From Candidatus Scalindua sp. SCAELEC01 (GTDB lineage Bacteria > Planctomycetota > Brocadiia > Brocadiales > Scalinduaceae): 64,000 bases of DNA. The notes under the pieces are model-generated. The model was not told the origin of the DNA and did no database searches. It saw only the letters and a list, made by a program, of their open reading frames with translations. Positions within the stretch are counted from its first letter, which is position 1. The number at the start of each line of letters is the position of its first letter. The position numbers and the translations under genes are program-made. The stretch is taken from assembly GCA_004282745.1 (NCBI GenBank), contig SHMT01000001.1, positions 1-64,000 of the forward strand, written 5' to 3'. This document shows, in pieces, positions 35,177 through 45,328 of this stretch.

Positions 35177-37273
35177 ATGAAAAAATATTCCACTTTTTTT
35201 CTTTGTATAACAATTATTTCTTGCTGCTCTTATGTAGCGGTGGAGATTAAGAGAGTCGCCGCCGAAGGCTTTGCAAAAATAGAGAACCGGCGTGTAGATA
35301 TATCTCCTGATCTGAGAGTAAAAATTGACGAGTGGATGAAATTACTCTATTCAAAGGATTCGGTAACTCGAAGTTCTGCTATCATTTCGTTGTTAGGTCT
35401 TAATATACCTTCTATTAGTGATTCTCTTATCGATATTCTCAGAAATTCAACCAACGATGATATCCGGATCTCATTGATAAAAGCGTTTGGTTTTTCAGGT
35501 GATGATAAAGCTTTGGATTGCATAACCGATATGCTTGCAAGTGAAAAAGAGATTATACGAAAAGCCTCTGCCGACGCGTTAGGAAAGATAAAGACAGCAC
35601 GAGCAATAGACAAGATGGCGTCGTTGCTGCTCAATCCGAAAACTCCCCTTAGTTCTCGTAAACTTATTGCGGACGCTCTCGCAAAGACCCGTTCTCGAAA
35701 TGCGGTAAAACCATTAATTAGCTTATTAGGTGCCAACGATGATGAATTAAGACTCGCAGCAAAGGAGGCTCTCGTAAAAATAACAAAACTATCTGATGAA
35801 AATACGACAAAACAGTGGCAAGCGTGGTGGGATAGGAACAAGGTAAAGACTCGGGAGCAATGGTTAGAAGATATTGTTGATAAGTTAGAAGAGAAAACTA
35901 AAACAATGAAGGTCCAAAATGACAAGTTGAGGGGTGAAGTTGTACAAAAGACAATTGAGATTTTAAAAACCAGAGAGGAGAAAGATGAAACCAGACAATT
36001 CCTTGATGCTATGAAAAGCGAATATCCCGAAGTGAGGATTTTTGCTGCAAATAAGCTGGTAGAGCACAAAGATAAAGAGACAATAACTGCATTTGTAAGC
36101 TTGATTTCCGACTCAAACCCGGAAATCCGCGTTCTTGCTGCAAAGACTCTCGGAGAATTTGGTGATGATTTAGGCTTGAAGCCTTTGACACTGGCGTTAA
36201 AGGATAAGAATGCCAAGGTTCGTAAGAGTGCGGCAAAGGCACTGAGTAAATTGGGCACCAAGGAAGCAGAGGTTGCCTTACTGGAGGCCTTAAGTGATTC
36301 GGAAAATAGTGTGAAATGTGCTGTTGCCGAAGCTCTCGGAGAAATTGGGGCACATGATGCAGTTGAGTCCTTAATACATTTTCTCTCAGACAAAGATCCA
36401 AAGGTCAAAGAGTCTGTGATCGTGGCTCTCGGAAAGATTCGTGATGGCAGATCCACAGATCCATTGATTTCTTCTTTGGAAGATAAAGAGGAGAGGGTAC
36501 GATGGTATGCTGCAGACAGTCTCGGGAAGGTCGGTGAAAAAAAGGCGGTGTTACCCCTTATTACGTTACTTTCTGATGAGAGTGCACGTGTTCGTGAATC
36601 TGCGGCTACGGCTTTAGGGCAGATTGGTGATGAAAGTGCTGTTGTACCTTTAATAAAATTGTTGAAAGACACAGATGACAGGGTTGTTGAGAAGGCCGCG
36701 AGTGCGTTATTGTCGAATGAATATAAAAAATTTGAGATGTATGATAAAATTGCCAACGTCATGTATGAAGAGAAGGATTATAAACGCGCAATAATTATTT
36801 TAGAAAGACAGATTGAAAACTTTAAGAATATGCCGGAATATAGCACTGCCGTATGGCAAAGTAGAGTGAAACTGGCAAAATCATATTTCTACCTTTCCAA
36901 TTTTCACAAGGCGATTCCCGTTTATGAAGAGCTTGTGCTGCGTTTTGAAGAAGATGCAGAAATTAAACATGAGCTTGTTCAATGTTTGCGGGAGACGAAA
37001 CAGAATGATAGATTATTAGAACTCTTTGCCTTGTGGATTACCATTGTGCAGGCAGATAATAGTCCTTGGTGGAATGGAGTGTTTGAGGTTGTTGAAAGTT
37101 ATTTTAAAGATGCAAATTATGAGAAAGTGAAAGAGATTGTCGATTCTTTTGAAAAAAAATATCAGTATTTGGGTGGTGTTGAGTTAAGAGATAAATTTTA
37201 TGATTTCCGGGAGAGAAGTGAAGAAAAGTTAATACTTCAAGAGGAGGAAATAACAGAAGTGTTAATTAAATAA
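35177..37273 (+). CDS. Exported HEAT-repeat protein with coiled coil and TPR-like C-terminus
   Basis: This 698-residue protein has an N-terminal export signal (STFFLCITIISCCSYVAVE). HEAT/PBS-lyase-type repeats follow at about 60-205, recognisable as units of the form DEELRLAAKEALVKI. A coiled coil of about 50 residues (EKTKTMKVQNDKLRGEVV) spans roughly 225-275. A longer HEAT array covers about 275-520 with repeating VRxxAAxALGxIGD motifs, and TPR-like helices reach the end. It is likely a periplasmic scaffold for protein-protein contacts. It precedes trkA by 77 bases, in the same direction. No enzymatic motif is visible. Confidence 0.8.
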   Translation: MKKYSTFFLCITIISCCSYVAVEIKRVAAEGFAKIENRRVDISPDLRVKIDEWMKLLYSKDSVTRSSAIISLLGLNIPSISDSLIDILRNSTNDDIRISLIKAFGFSGDDKALDCITDMLASEKEIIRKASADALGKIKTARAIDKMASLLLNPKTPLSSRKLIADALAKTRSRNAVKPLISLLGANDDELRLAAKEALVKITKLSDENTTKQWQAWWDRNKVKTREQWLEDIVDKLEEKTKTMKVQNDKLRGEVVQKTIEILKTREEKDETRQFLDAMKSEYPEVRIFAANKLVEHKDKETITAFVSLISDSNPEIRVLAAKTLGEFGDDLGLKPLTLALKDKNAKVRKSAAKALSKLGTKEAEVALLEALSDSENSVKCAVAEALGEIGAHDAVESLIHFLSDKDPKVKESVIVALGKIRDGRSTDPLISSLEDKEERVRWYAADSLGKVGEKKAVLPLITLLSDESARVRESAATALGQIGDESAVVPLIKLLKDTDDRVVEKAASALLSNEYKKFEMYDKIANVMYEEKDYKRAIIILERQIENFKNMPEYSTAVWQSRVKLAKSYFYLSNFHKAIPVYEELVLRFEEDAEIKHELVQCLRETKQNDRLLELFALWITIVQADNSPWWNGVFEVVESYFKDANYEKVKEIVDSFEKKYQYLGGVELRDKFYDFRERSEEKLILQEEEITEVLIK

Positions 37274-37350
37274 ATGGTTGTTATAGCGTTTCTTGTAACC
37301 TTAAAAATGATGAACCTTTTTCGTTTAACTTTAATAAAAGATAATGGTGT

Positions 37351-38715
37351 ATGAAAGTCCTTATAGTTGGAGCAGGCGCCGTCGGTTTTAATATAGCGAA
37401 GCAGCTATCAAAAGAGGGGCATGATATCTCCCTCGTTGACAAAAATCCTGAATTGGTTCAGAGAATTACCGAAAAATTGGATGTCTTTGTCCTCGCAGGA
37501 GATGCCAGTTTTCCAAGTGTGTTGGAAGCTGCAGGTATCATTGATGCACAAATGGTTTTAGCTGTAACCACGAGTGATGAAGTTAATATTGTCGTTTGTA
37601 TTCTTGCTAGCCAATATAATTGTAAAATGAAGATTGCAAGGATACGAAACAGCGAACTCACTTGTAAGGACGCGTTGTTGAGACAAAGTGGGTTTTGTAT
37701 TGACCACATGATCAATCCGGATAAGATCATTGTAGATTCGATTATTAAGATCCTTGAGACTCCTGGTGCGACATTTGCTGTTGATTTCCCTATGGGAGAT
37801 GTGCTTTTACGGGGGTTCCATGTACCCAGTGATGCTCCTATTGCGGGCAAAAGGTTCTCGGAGTTAGAGGGGATTGAATATACTGATTCGTTTTTAATCG
37901 TATGTATTCAACGTGAAGATGAGATGATAATACCCAATGTAGATACGGAAATATTGCCGGATGATGATATTTTCGTCCTTGTTTCAAGGATGGGGTTACC
38001 CTATTTTTTGCCGATGGTAAACAGGAGGGCGGGTGAGGTCAGGAAAGTAATTATTTATCGCACTAGTCGTACCGGTCTTCAACTTGCTAAAAGACTCGAA
38101 GGTAGTTCAATTGATGTTACATTAATCGAGCCAGAAAAGGATAAGGCAGAAATTGCTGCGGCCGAATTAGAGAATACGATAGTTCTCCACGGTGACGCTA
38201 CAGAGATAGACCTGCTGAAGGAGGCAGATATTGGGAATACAAATTTTTTTATCGCGCTTTCTGACGATGAGGAGACCAATTTGCTCACATCCTTGCTCGC
38301 GAAAAAGTATGGAGCAAAAAAGAGTATTGTGCTTACAAATGAACCGGGTCTTGTACCCATTATTAATCAGATCAATGTGGATGTTGTTGTGAACCCGAGG
38401 TTGGTTACTGCAAGCGCTATTCTTCAACATGTGAGAAGTGGCCAGATACTGTCTATTACTAAATTGGGTGATAGTGATGCAGAGGCAATAGAACTCATGG
38501 TGGAAGAGGGGTCGGAAGCCACAAAGAAAAAATTAACCAAGGTGCGATTTCCGAAAGGATCAATGCTTGGAGCGATTATTAGGGATGGTACCATGCTGCT
38601 ACCTAAAGGTATCCCTGCTATCAATCCTGGAGAAAGCGTTATTGTATTTACCTTACCAGATGCTATCGAAAAGGTACAGGCCCTTTTCAGCAGAAGAAGA
38701 AAAGGTTCCCAGTAA
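37351..38715 (+). CDS. trkA: Trk potassium uptake regulatory subunit TrkA
   Basis: This peripheral NAD-binding gate of the Trk K+ system has 454 residues with two tandem RCK units. The first N-domain has VGAGAVGFNIAKQLSKEGHD and the acidic LVDKNPE. The second (from about 230) reads VIIYRTSRTGLQLAKRLEGS, with less canonical glycines. Each is followed by a TrkA_C domain. It precedes trkH by 71 bases, and the two presumably form one operon and one complex at the cytoplasmic membrane. Confidence 0.95.
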   Translation: MKVLIVGAGAVGFNIAKQLSKEGHDISLVDKNPELVQRITEKLDVFVLAGDASFPSVLEAAGIIDAQMVLAVTTSDEVNIVVCILASQYNCKMKIARIRNSELTCKDALLRQSGFCIDHMINPDKIIVDSIIKILETPGATFAVDFPMGDVLLRGFHVPSDAPIAGKRFSELEGIEYTDSFLIVCIQREDEMIIPNVDTEILPDDDIFVLVSRMGLPYFLPMVNRRAGEVRKVIIYRTSRTGLQLAKRLEGSSIDVTLIEPEKDKAEIAAAELENTIVLHGDATEIDLLKEADIGNTNFFIALSDDEETNLLTSLLAKKYGAKKSIVLTNEPGLVPIINQINVDVVVNPRLVTASAILQHVRSGQILSITKLGDSDAEAIELMVEEGSEATKKKLTKVRFPKGSMLGAIIRDGTMLLPKGIPAINPGESVIVFTLPDAIEKVQALFSRRRKGSQ

Positions 38716-38786
38716 TATTTTTAAATACCTCAACCTCTTTGTTTGTGCGCACAAGAGTTATGAGGTGGAAGTTTTTTAACTAGAAC

Positions 38787-40271
38787 ATGAACATACCACT
38801 GGTTTTGCATACCTTAGGAAACCTGCTTATCTTTTTCTCTTGTATTCTGCTTGTACCACTTGGTGTCTCGCTTGTTTATGGTATGGAGGCAGAGATATGG
38901 GCTTTTATGTCTTCAATTCTCGCGTCAGCCATAATGGGTGTGTTGTTTAAGGGGCTATTTAAGTCTCAAAGTGAAGATATTACGATTCGTGAGAGTTTTG
39001 CGATCGTTGCCTTTTGGTGGATGTCATGTGCTTTTTTTGGCGCCCTGCCTTATTGGTTATCAGGTGAATGTACTACCTTTTGTGATGCCTATTTTGAATC
39101 GATGAGTGGTCTTACTACCACGGGAGCTACTATTTTTAGTGATGTTGAAATTCTTCCGCATGGAATTCTCTTCTGGAGGAGTATGTCACAGTGGCTTGGT
39201 GGTATGGGCATTGTTGTCTTTTTCGTTGCAGTTCTCCCGGCTATCGGTGTTGGTGGCCACAAACTCTTTAGCGTGGAGGCGCCAGGGCCGACAACCGATA
39301 AGATAAAGCCTCGAATAGCGCAAACTGCTAAGATACTATGGATGATATACTTATCTCTAACTGCCATAGTAATTTTGCTGTACTGGTTGGGAGGTATGGA
39401 GATCTTTGATTCTATTTGCCACGCCTTTGCAACCGTATCGACAGGTGGGTTTTCTACGAAGAACCAGAGTATTGAAGCCTTTAATAGCTTGTTCATTGAA
39501 TATGTGGCCATCGCCTTTGCCTTTATTGCAGCTTGTAATTTTATTCTTCATTATCAATGTGTTACCGGACAGTTCAAGAAGATTACGGGGAATGCAGAGT
39601 TCCGTCTTTTTGTCTCCATACTCTTGTTCGTAATATGTTGTATAACACTCGCCCTCTTCTTCTTTGATTCATCATCTTACAATGGGGGAGTGAAAGATGC
39701 GAAGTATGAAAGCCTGGGAGGCGCATTAAGATATGCCGCATTTCAAGTAGTTTCCATAACAACGAGCACTGGATTTTGTAATGCGGATTTTGATCAATGG
39801 CCAAATTGTTGCAGGTTCTTTCTTATCCTTGTGATGTTTATTGGAGGATGTGCGGGGTCGACAGCTGGAGGTATGAAGGTGGCAAGAATCATGCTTCTTT
39901 TTAAATCCAGTGCAAGGGAGTTGGTACACCTGCTCAGGCCAAGGGCCATAATGCATGTGAAACTAAGCGGTAAACCGGTTAGCGAAGAGATTCTTACCAA
40001 TACGTTGGGGTTTGTTGTCCTATACCTGGGGATATTTGGTGTATTTTCTATTATTTTGACTATCTTTGGAACTGAGCCCGTTACGGCATTTAGTGCAGTG
40101 GCATCAATGATGAACAATGTAGGCCCGGCTCTTGCGGATGCTGGTGCCTCGAAAACGTATGGTGATATCGCATACCCCTGCAAATGGATACTTATTTTTT
40201 CTATGTTGTTGGGGAGATTGGAAATCTACACCGTTGTCCTGATCTTCTTACCAATCACATGGAAGAAGTAG
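38787..40271 (+). CDS. trkH: Trk potassium transporter membrane subunit TrkH
   Basis: This 494-residue integral membrane protein has the four pore-loop repeats of the TrkH/KtrB family: SMSGLTTTGATIF, FATVSTGGFSTKN, SITTSTGFCNADF and VASMMNNVGPAL. The last is degenerate at its central glycine, as is common in the family. LGRLEIYTVVLIFLP forms the typical end. It takes up K+ together with TrkA encoded just upstream. Confidence 0.95.
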   Translation: MNIPLVLHTLGNLLIFFSCILLVPLGVSLVYGMEAEIWAFMSSILASAIMGVLFKGLFKSQSEDITIRESFAIVAFWWMSCAFFGALPYWLSGECTTFCDAYFESMSGLTTTGATIFSDVEILPHGILFWRSMSQWLGGMGIVVFFVAVLPAIGVGGHKLFSVEAPGPTTDKIKPRIAQTAKILWMIYLSLTAIVILLYWLGGMEIFDSICHAFATVSTGGFSTKNQSIEAFNSLFIEYVAIAFAFIAACNFILHYQCVTGQFKKITGNAEFRLFVSILLFVICCITLALFFFDSSSYNGGVKDAKYESLGGALRYAAFQVVSITTSTGFCNADFDQWPNCCRFFLILVMFIGGCAGSTAGGMKVARIMLLFKSSARELVHLLRPRAIMHVKLSGKPVSEEILTNTLGFVVLYLGIFGVFSIILTIFGTEPVTAFSAVASMMNNVGPALADAGASKTYGDIAYPCKWILIFSMLLGRLEIYTVVLIFLPITWKK

Positions 40272-40480
40272 AGTGGAGAATTTCTCTGTGTCAAACTCTT
40301 TTTCAAAGCGGCCCTTAAAGATACTGCTTACGAAGTAAAAAAATTGAACAAGTAGCCGCCTACGGAGTTAGAACACCTAACGGATAAAAGATCATTTCAA
40401 GCTAACGACGATATGTTGGTTGTTACGTTCTTGTCTACTCCTAAAACCTGCAGATAATATTTGTGGTATAGTAATCATCT

Positions 40481-42022
40481 ATGACTGGACTTGGAAAGGT
40501 TAAGAGTGTTGCTGTTTATGGGATAGAGGCTTATGTCCTTGAGATAGAGATCTATGTTACCGGTGGGCAATTACCTTCAACAGTTGTTATAGGGTTGCCT
40601 GATGCAGCTGTTAAGGAGTGTAGGGACAGGGTTAAGGCGGCACTTAAAAACAGTGATTACCGTTACCCGGTTAAGAATATCACCATTAACCTTGCTCCTG
40701 CCGATAGAAAGAAGGAGGGGCCCCTGTTTGAGTTGCCCATAGCGATAGGTTTGCTCGTAGCTTCGGACCAGATACAATCAAATATGATGCATGAGTATGG
40801 TATTATAGGAGAGCTTGCTTTGGATGGGAGAGTGCGAAGGGTCAAGGGTTGTTTGGCAATGGCACTTAAATGTAAGGAATCCGGATTGAGAGGCTTAATC
40901 CTTCCGGCCGAGAATGCACCTGAGGCTGCCATCGTTAAAGGTGTTGATATCATTCCCGTTGAGACACTTTCAGATGCTGTAGGCTTTATCACAAATACCC
41001 TTTCTCTCCCCCCCTATTCTGTAAACCTTGAGGAGGTTTTTAACCGATCGTCTCAATACGAGATAGATTACCGAGACGTAAAAGGTCAAGAACATGTGAA
41101 ACGTGCACTAACGGTTGCTGCGGCCGGGAACCATAATGTGATCATGATCGGTCCTCCGGGTTCTGGAAAAACCATGCTGGCGCAGAGACTTCCCACCATA
41201 ATACCTCAATTAACTCTCGATGAGGCCCTTGAAACGACTATGATTTATAGCACTATTGGGCTGCTGGATCCGTCGGAATCTCTCATAGCCATACGACCAT
41301 TTCGGAGTCCGCATCATACGATCAGTATTGCCGGATTGGTGGGGGGTGGGAGTGTTCCTAGGCCCGGAGAGGTAAGCCTTTCTCACCACGGGATACTCTT
41401 TCTTGATGAATTACCAGAATTTAATAGAAAGACATTAGAGGTATTACGTCAACCATTAGAGACGGGTAAGATAACAATATCGAGAGCGATGAGCTCTGTG
41501 ACATTTCCTGCGGAGATAATGTTGGTGTGTGCGATGAATCCCTGTCCGTGCGGGTTCTACGGTGATCCGAGAAAGGAGTGCCACTGTACACCCAGACAGG
41601 TGCAAAACTATATTTCCAAGATCTCAGGGCCGTTGCTTGACAGGATTGACATCCATGTAGAGGTCCCCAATGTTCAGTACTTGGACTTGACCTCACAGGT
41701 CCCTGGTGAATCTTCAGCTCAAATCAGAAATACAATAGATGAGGTGAGAAATGTACAACTGGCGCGATTCCGCAGTCTTAACTGCACAACTAACTCCCGA
41801 ATGTCAACACGGCAGACAAAAAAATATTGTGTTTTGGAGCAAAAGGCTGAAGGGCTGCTCCAACAGGCAATGGTAGAACTGGGCATTTCAGCAAGAGGGT
41901 ACAATAAGATACTAAAGATCGGCAGAACGATTGCGGACCTTGATGATAGCGGAGATATCCAAATAGAACATATCTCAGAGGCTATACAGTATCGCAGTCT
42001 TGACAGGTCGTTTTTTCGATAG
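40481..42022 (+). CDS. comM: YifB/ComM-family Mg-chelatase-like AAA+ ATPase
   Basis: This 513-residue ATPase has an N-terminal Lon-protease-like ChlI domain (IVGLPD-type block TVVIGLPDAAVKECRDRVKA). A Walker A GPPGSGKT follows near residue 223, then PFRSPHHTISIAGLVGGG, Walker B GILFLDELPEF and a Mg_chelatase C-terminal domain with ARGYNKILKIGRTIADL. ComM is a hexameric helicase promoting branch migration during natural transformation. Whether this organism is competent is unknown. No linked competence genes are visible. Confidence 0.92.
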   Translation: MTGLGKVKSVAVYGIEAYVLEIEIYVTGGQLPSTVVIGLPDAAVKECRDRVKAALKNSDYRYPVKNITINLAPADRKKEGPLFELPIAIGLLVASDQIQSNMMHEYGIIGELALDGRVRRVKGCLAMALKCKESGLRGLILPAENAPEAAIVKGVDIIPVETLSDAVGFITNTLSLPPYSVNLEEVFNRSSQYEIDYRDVKGQEHVKRALTVAAAGNHNVIMIGPPGSGKTMLAQRLPTIIPQLTLDEALETTMIYSTIGLLDPSESLIAIRPFRSPHHTISIAGLVGGGSVPRPGEVSLSHHGILFLDELPEFNRKTLEVLRQPLETGKITISRAMSSVTFPAEIMLVCAMNPCPCGFYGDPRKECHCTPRQVQNYISKISGPLLDRIDIHVEVPNVQYLDLTSQVPGESSAQIRNTIDEVRNVQLARFRSLNCTTNSRMSTRQTKKYCVLEQKAEGLLQQAMVELGISARGYNKILKIGRTIADLDDSGDIQIEHISEAIQYRSLDRSFFR

Positions 42023-42361
42023 AGATGTTTCTTCACGTTAAAAAACTCGTATGTGGAGTTGGATAAGATGGAAAGAAACCGGTATCTAAATCTTGTTAAT
42101 TTAGGTCTATTTAAGTTGGCGGAGTAGTACCGTTTAGAAAGTACAATAATTAGATAGATTTTGGAATCAGAAAAGATAGAATGAGGACAACACGTATTGA
42201 AGAGGTGCTTTAAAAAAGTGAGTAAAGAGATAAAGTTGATATGTAACAGTGCGTAGTTTTAATTTGATAATTGTAGACTTGTGACCCACCAGGCCTCAAG
42301 TTTTCTCTCCACATTTAAATTGTAGGCATCTTAACTATTGATACTTACGTATAAATAAATT
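42023..42361. other. Intergenic region, nothing specific seen
   Basis: This 339-base stretch between the comM-like gene and the methyltransferase has no gene and no copy of the dispersed repeats. A promoter was not convincing. Confidence 0.4.
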
Positions 42362-43111
42362 ATGAAAGAAAATGATATTGCCCTAAAAGAAGAGACTCAA
42401 GGTCTGATAGCCCTTGCAAGAATAGAAACGCATGAAAAGATAATCCGATTTTTACAAAAAGAGAAGAGAGGAAAACTACTGGACATCCCCGCAGGGACAG
42501 GCATATTGGCATCAAAACTGAAAGATTCAGGTTTTGAATGCTCTTGTTGTGATATAAATCCAGAGATGTTCAAGGCGCATAACATAGAGTTCAAAGTTGC
42601 TGATTTAAATAAAACCATACCCTTAGAGACAGAGTTTTATGATTATATCACATGCGTTGATGGCCTGGAACATCTTGAAAATTCTCACAACGCAATAAGG
42701 GAATTTAATAGAGTTTTAAAGAAGGGTGGAAAGCTGTTTATCTCCATACCAAACTATTTAACCATTGAAAGGAGAATGAAATTTCTCCTAACCGGTTCAT
42801 TCACAAAACCGGTTAACCAGAAAATGTTTAAGGAACGGTTTAACTCCAATACAGCCATGATGCATATTAACTTTATCAGCTATCCAATATTACGATTTAT
42901 GTTGGAGAGTAACGGTTTTCAAATAATAAGATTAGATATTGATAGGCCAAAACCGAAGATGATCTTTTTGTCTCCTATCACCGTATTAATAAAGTTGTAT
43001 TGCTCGTTTTGGCCGAAAAAAGCGAAGGAGAGATATTGGTTAAAAGAGACACTTTCTAAACAGGTATTTTCAGGTGGTAATACCTTGATTATTGTGGCCC
43101 AAAAGAGTTGA
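42362..43111 (+). CDS. Class I SAM-dependent methyltransferase
   Basis: This 249-residue soluble enzyme has SAM-binding motif I LLDIPAGTGILASKL (near residues 39-53), the acidic CDINPEM after strand 2, and FYDYITCVDGLEHLEN as motif II/III, of the UbiG/Methyltransf_11 type. The C-terminal part (RYWLKETLSKQVFSGGNTLI) may bind the substrate. The substrate is unknown, and the neighbours (comM-like and miaB) give no clue. Confidence 0.82.
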   Translation: MKENDIALKEETQGLIALARIETHEKIIRFLQKEKRGKLLDIPAGTGILASKLKDSGFECSCCDINPEMFKAHNIEFKVADLNKTIPLETEFYDYITCVDGLEHLENSHNAIREFNRVLKKGGKLFISIPNYLTIERRMKFLLTGSFTKPVNQKMFKERFNSNTAMMHINFISYPILRFMLESNGFQIIRLDIDRPKPKMIFLSPITVLIKLYCSFWPKKAKERYWLKETLSKQVFSGGNTLIIVAQKS

Positions 43112-43185
43112 TCCCTTCCCATTGCAAGTTGATTTGTGAAATCTTAGGCTTGAGGAGAGATTTGTTTTTACAATACCGAATCAAG

Positions 43186-43354
43186 TATACTCATCTCATA
43201 ATGGTTTTCGGATAAAATCCGAGATCAATTGAGCGAGCAAAGTCCTCGGCTTTTGTCCGGGGATAACTGCCCGCCTGAATGACATGTCGGGCGGGCGACG
43301 CTCTTTCTGGCGGGGACGGGTAAAGCCGAAAACCAAATCGGTTTTAGTATATAT
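43186..43354. repeat. Family B inverted repeat, copy B3 with GC-rich insert
   Basis: The left end is TATACTCATCTCATAATGGT. Toward the right end, the stretch GCCGAAAACCAAATCGGTTT is followed by TAGTATATA. The interior holds a GCCCGCC...GGCGGGC hairpin and a GC-rich block at 43288-43319 that is the complement of sequence near 23955-23985. Copy B4 lacks this block. Confidence 0.72.
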
Positions 43355-43503
43355 AAGAATTCAATGAGTCAATCGTATCTCTCATCTTTGATTACCTGAG
43401 CAAAATGGTTTGATCGGATGGAATTATTTGTGATCATTGATTCTGACTTTCTCGTTGTATTATCTCTCTTACGTTATATAATTACTGATCAAACGTAAAC
43501 CCT

Positions 43504-43688
43504 GTGGTCGAACCAGAATGGGCCAGATGCAAGGAGCGCTGATTTCATAACCGGGATGCACGAGAACTTGTACGCTTTTTAGGAGTTGTTGATTACGTCA
43601 TTATTACAGCGAGTGTTCTCTGATCCTTAAAGCAGTAGATGGCTTGTTTCCCAAGTGTATGCAAAGCTTGGTAGTTTTCGTCCACCAC
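43504..43688. repeat. Family A repeat, long variant, copy A6
   Basis: Ends GTGGTCGAACCAGAATGGGC and TAGTTTTCGTCCACCAC frame a 185-base element. The interior shares CCAAGTGTATGCAAAGCTTGG-type sequence with copy A3. Confidence 0.7.
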
Positions 43689-43772
43689 AAATTATAATGA
43701 ATCGGGTAACGCTGTACAGTGAAGGCCAATCATACATAAATGGTGTCTTTTCTAGTTCCCGGAGAGATATTG

Positions 43773-45173
43773 ATGATTCATAACCCAAATAGAGAAGAGC
43801 GAGATTCCCGGAATGTTTTGATTAAGACCTTTGGCTGCCAGATGAACAAGCTTGATTCAGAATTGGTTTTCGGTTCGCTTATCAAGGAGGGGTATACGCT
43901 CGTTACTGACGAGGAGAGCGCAGACATTATCCTTTTTAACACGTGCAGTGTACGTCAAAAAGCGGAAGATAAGGTGTATTCGCATCTTGGCAAATTAAGG
44001 AAGTATAAGGAAGAGAGGCCAGGTATGGTTATTGGCGTTATGGGCTGTATGGCACAGAATGAAGGGGAAAAGATCTTAAAGCGGATGCCACATGTAAATC
44101 TCATTTGCGGTACCAGGATGTTCTCACGGTTGCCGGAATTGCTCGACGAGGTTAATGGCAGCAAGAGGCATATCCTTGCCATTGATGATGATGCAACCGT
44201 AGACTTTGACAGGTCGGTTGCTCAAAGGCCAAATCGTTTCCACGCCTTTGTCTCTATCATGAGGGGGTGTGATAATTACTGCTCCTATTGTATTGTACCC
44301 TATGTAAGAGGGCGTGAATTCAGCAGGCCACGAGAGGATATTGTAAACGAGGTGAAGGGACTTGCTGATGACGGTTGTAAAGAGGTTACGTTGTTGGGGC
44401 AAAATGTAAACTCTTATGGAAAGGGATTAGGTGGCAATGGTCACTTCTCTAAACTGTTGAGACAACTGGATAGAATAGTGGGGATAGAGAGAATACGGTT
44501 TGTCACCTCACATCCAAAGGATATGTCCCAAGATATATTGGAAGCGGTAGGAGAGCTACCCACTGTTTGTGAAAACTTGCACATGCCTGCCCAGTCTGGT
44601 TCTGACAGAGTACTGGAAAGGATGAGGCGTCGGTATACCTCGACGCACTACAGAGGGCTCATTGAAATGGCCAAGACATTGGTTCCTGACATAACAATTG
44701 CCGGCGACTTTATTGTCGGTTTTTCCGGAGAAACTGACGAGGATTTTCTCGATACGGAAAATTTGATGAGAGACGTCCGTTATCAAAACTGCTTCATCTT
44801 TAAATACTCTCCACGGACAGGGACTGATGCCGAGAAATTTGTAGATGATGTAGAGGAAGAGACCAAAAAGAGAAGAAACCATCGGCTCTTAGAGTTACAG
44901 GAAGAGATCAGTACCGAAGAGAACAGTAAACGGATTGGAAAGAGTCTTGAAGTATTGGTGGAAGGCACCAGTAAGACCGATAATCAGAAGCTCACCGGGA
45001 GGACAAGACAAAACCATATTGTCGTTTTTGACTTTCCAGAAAGCGGTTATCCGGTTTTTCCTCGTACAAATGGACAGGCCGGAGATCCATCTCTGTATAT
45101 AGGGAAGCTTGTGAATGTAACCATTGAAGATGCTACTGATGTGACCCTGTATGGCAGTATGGATAGTGGTTGA
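43773..45173 (+). CDS. miaB: tRNA-2-methylthio-N6-dimethylallyladenosine synthase MiaB
   Basis: MiaB is a radical SAM methylthiotransferase acting on A37 of tRNAs. The UPF0004 domain has three Cys ligands (TFGCQMNKLDSE, NTCSVRQKAEDK, VMGCMAQNEGE). The radical SAM cluster motif is CDNYCSYC, preceded by FVSIMRGC. A C-terminal TRAM domain ends in TIEDATDVTLYG. I chose the ATG at 43773 because GGAGAG lies about 6-11 bases upstream. The frame opens at 43740. The last codons and the TGA (Ser-Gly-stop) are the first bases of a family A repeat fragment. Confidence 0.95.
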   Translation: MIHNPNREERDSRNVLIKTFGCQMNKLDSELVFGSLIKEGYTLVTDEESADIILFNTCSVRQKAEDKVYSHLGKLRKYKEERPGMVIGVMGCMAQNEGEKILKRMPHVNLICGTRMFSRLPELLDEVNGSKRHILAIDDDATVDFDRSVAQRPNRFHAFVSIMRGCDNYCSYCIVPYVRGREFSRPREDIVNEVKGLADDGCKEVTLLGQNVNSYGKGLGGNGHFSKLLRQLDRIVGIERIRFVTSHPKDMSQDILEAVGELPTVCENLHMPAQSGSDRVLERMRRRYTSTHYRGLIEMAKTLVPDITIAGDFIVGFSGETDEDFLDTENLMRDVRYQNCFIFKYSPRTGTDAEKFVDDVEEETKKRRNHRLLELQEEISTEENSKRIGKSLEVLVEGTSKTDNQKLTGRTRQNHIVVFDFPESGYPVFPRTNGQAGDPSLYIGKLVNVTIEDATDVTLYGSMDSG

Positions 45174-45199
45174 ACCAAAACTTTCAAGCTTGTATACAC
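45164..45199. repeat. Family A fragment A9, supplying the miaB stop
   Basis: TAGTGGTTGAACCAAAACTT followed by TCAAGCTTGTATAC matches the left end and part of the long-variant interior. The TGA of miaB is within it. Confidence 0.6.
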
Positions 45200-45328
45200 T
45201 ATATTAAGAGAGAAGATAACGATTCGTTTTAATTTTTTCCTGCTTTCCTGGGCACTAAACGGTAAAAGAGCGGGTAGCTAAGTGTACATGCTGCAGGTCG
45301 GGGTTGTAAACCGGTTTCCCCTTCTGTT

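Larger units (their letters stand above)
43112..43772. other. Intergenic region filled by repeats B3 and A6
   Basis: The 661 bases upstream of miaB consist largely of two repeats, listed separately. The remaining 43355-43503 is AT-rich with no gene seen. Confidence 0.5.

Noticed and set aside
35347-36762. A 471-codon open frame on the minus strand across the HEAT-repeat gene
   Set aside because: It is antisense to a gene with clear HEAT repeats and an export signal. Its Ser/Phe-rich composition is what the complement of a Lys/Glu/Ala-rich helical gene gives.
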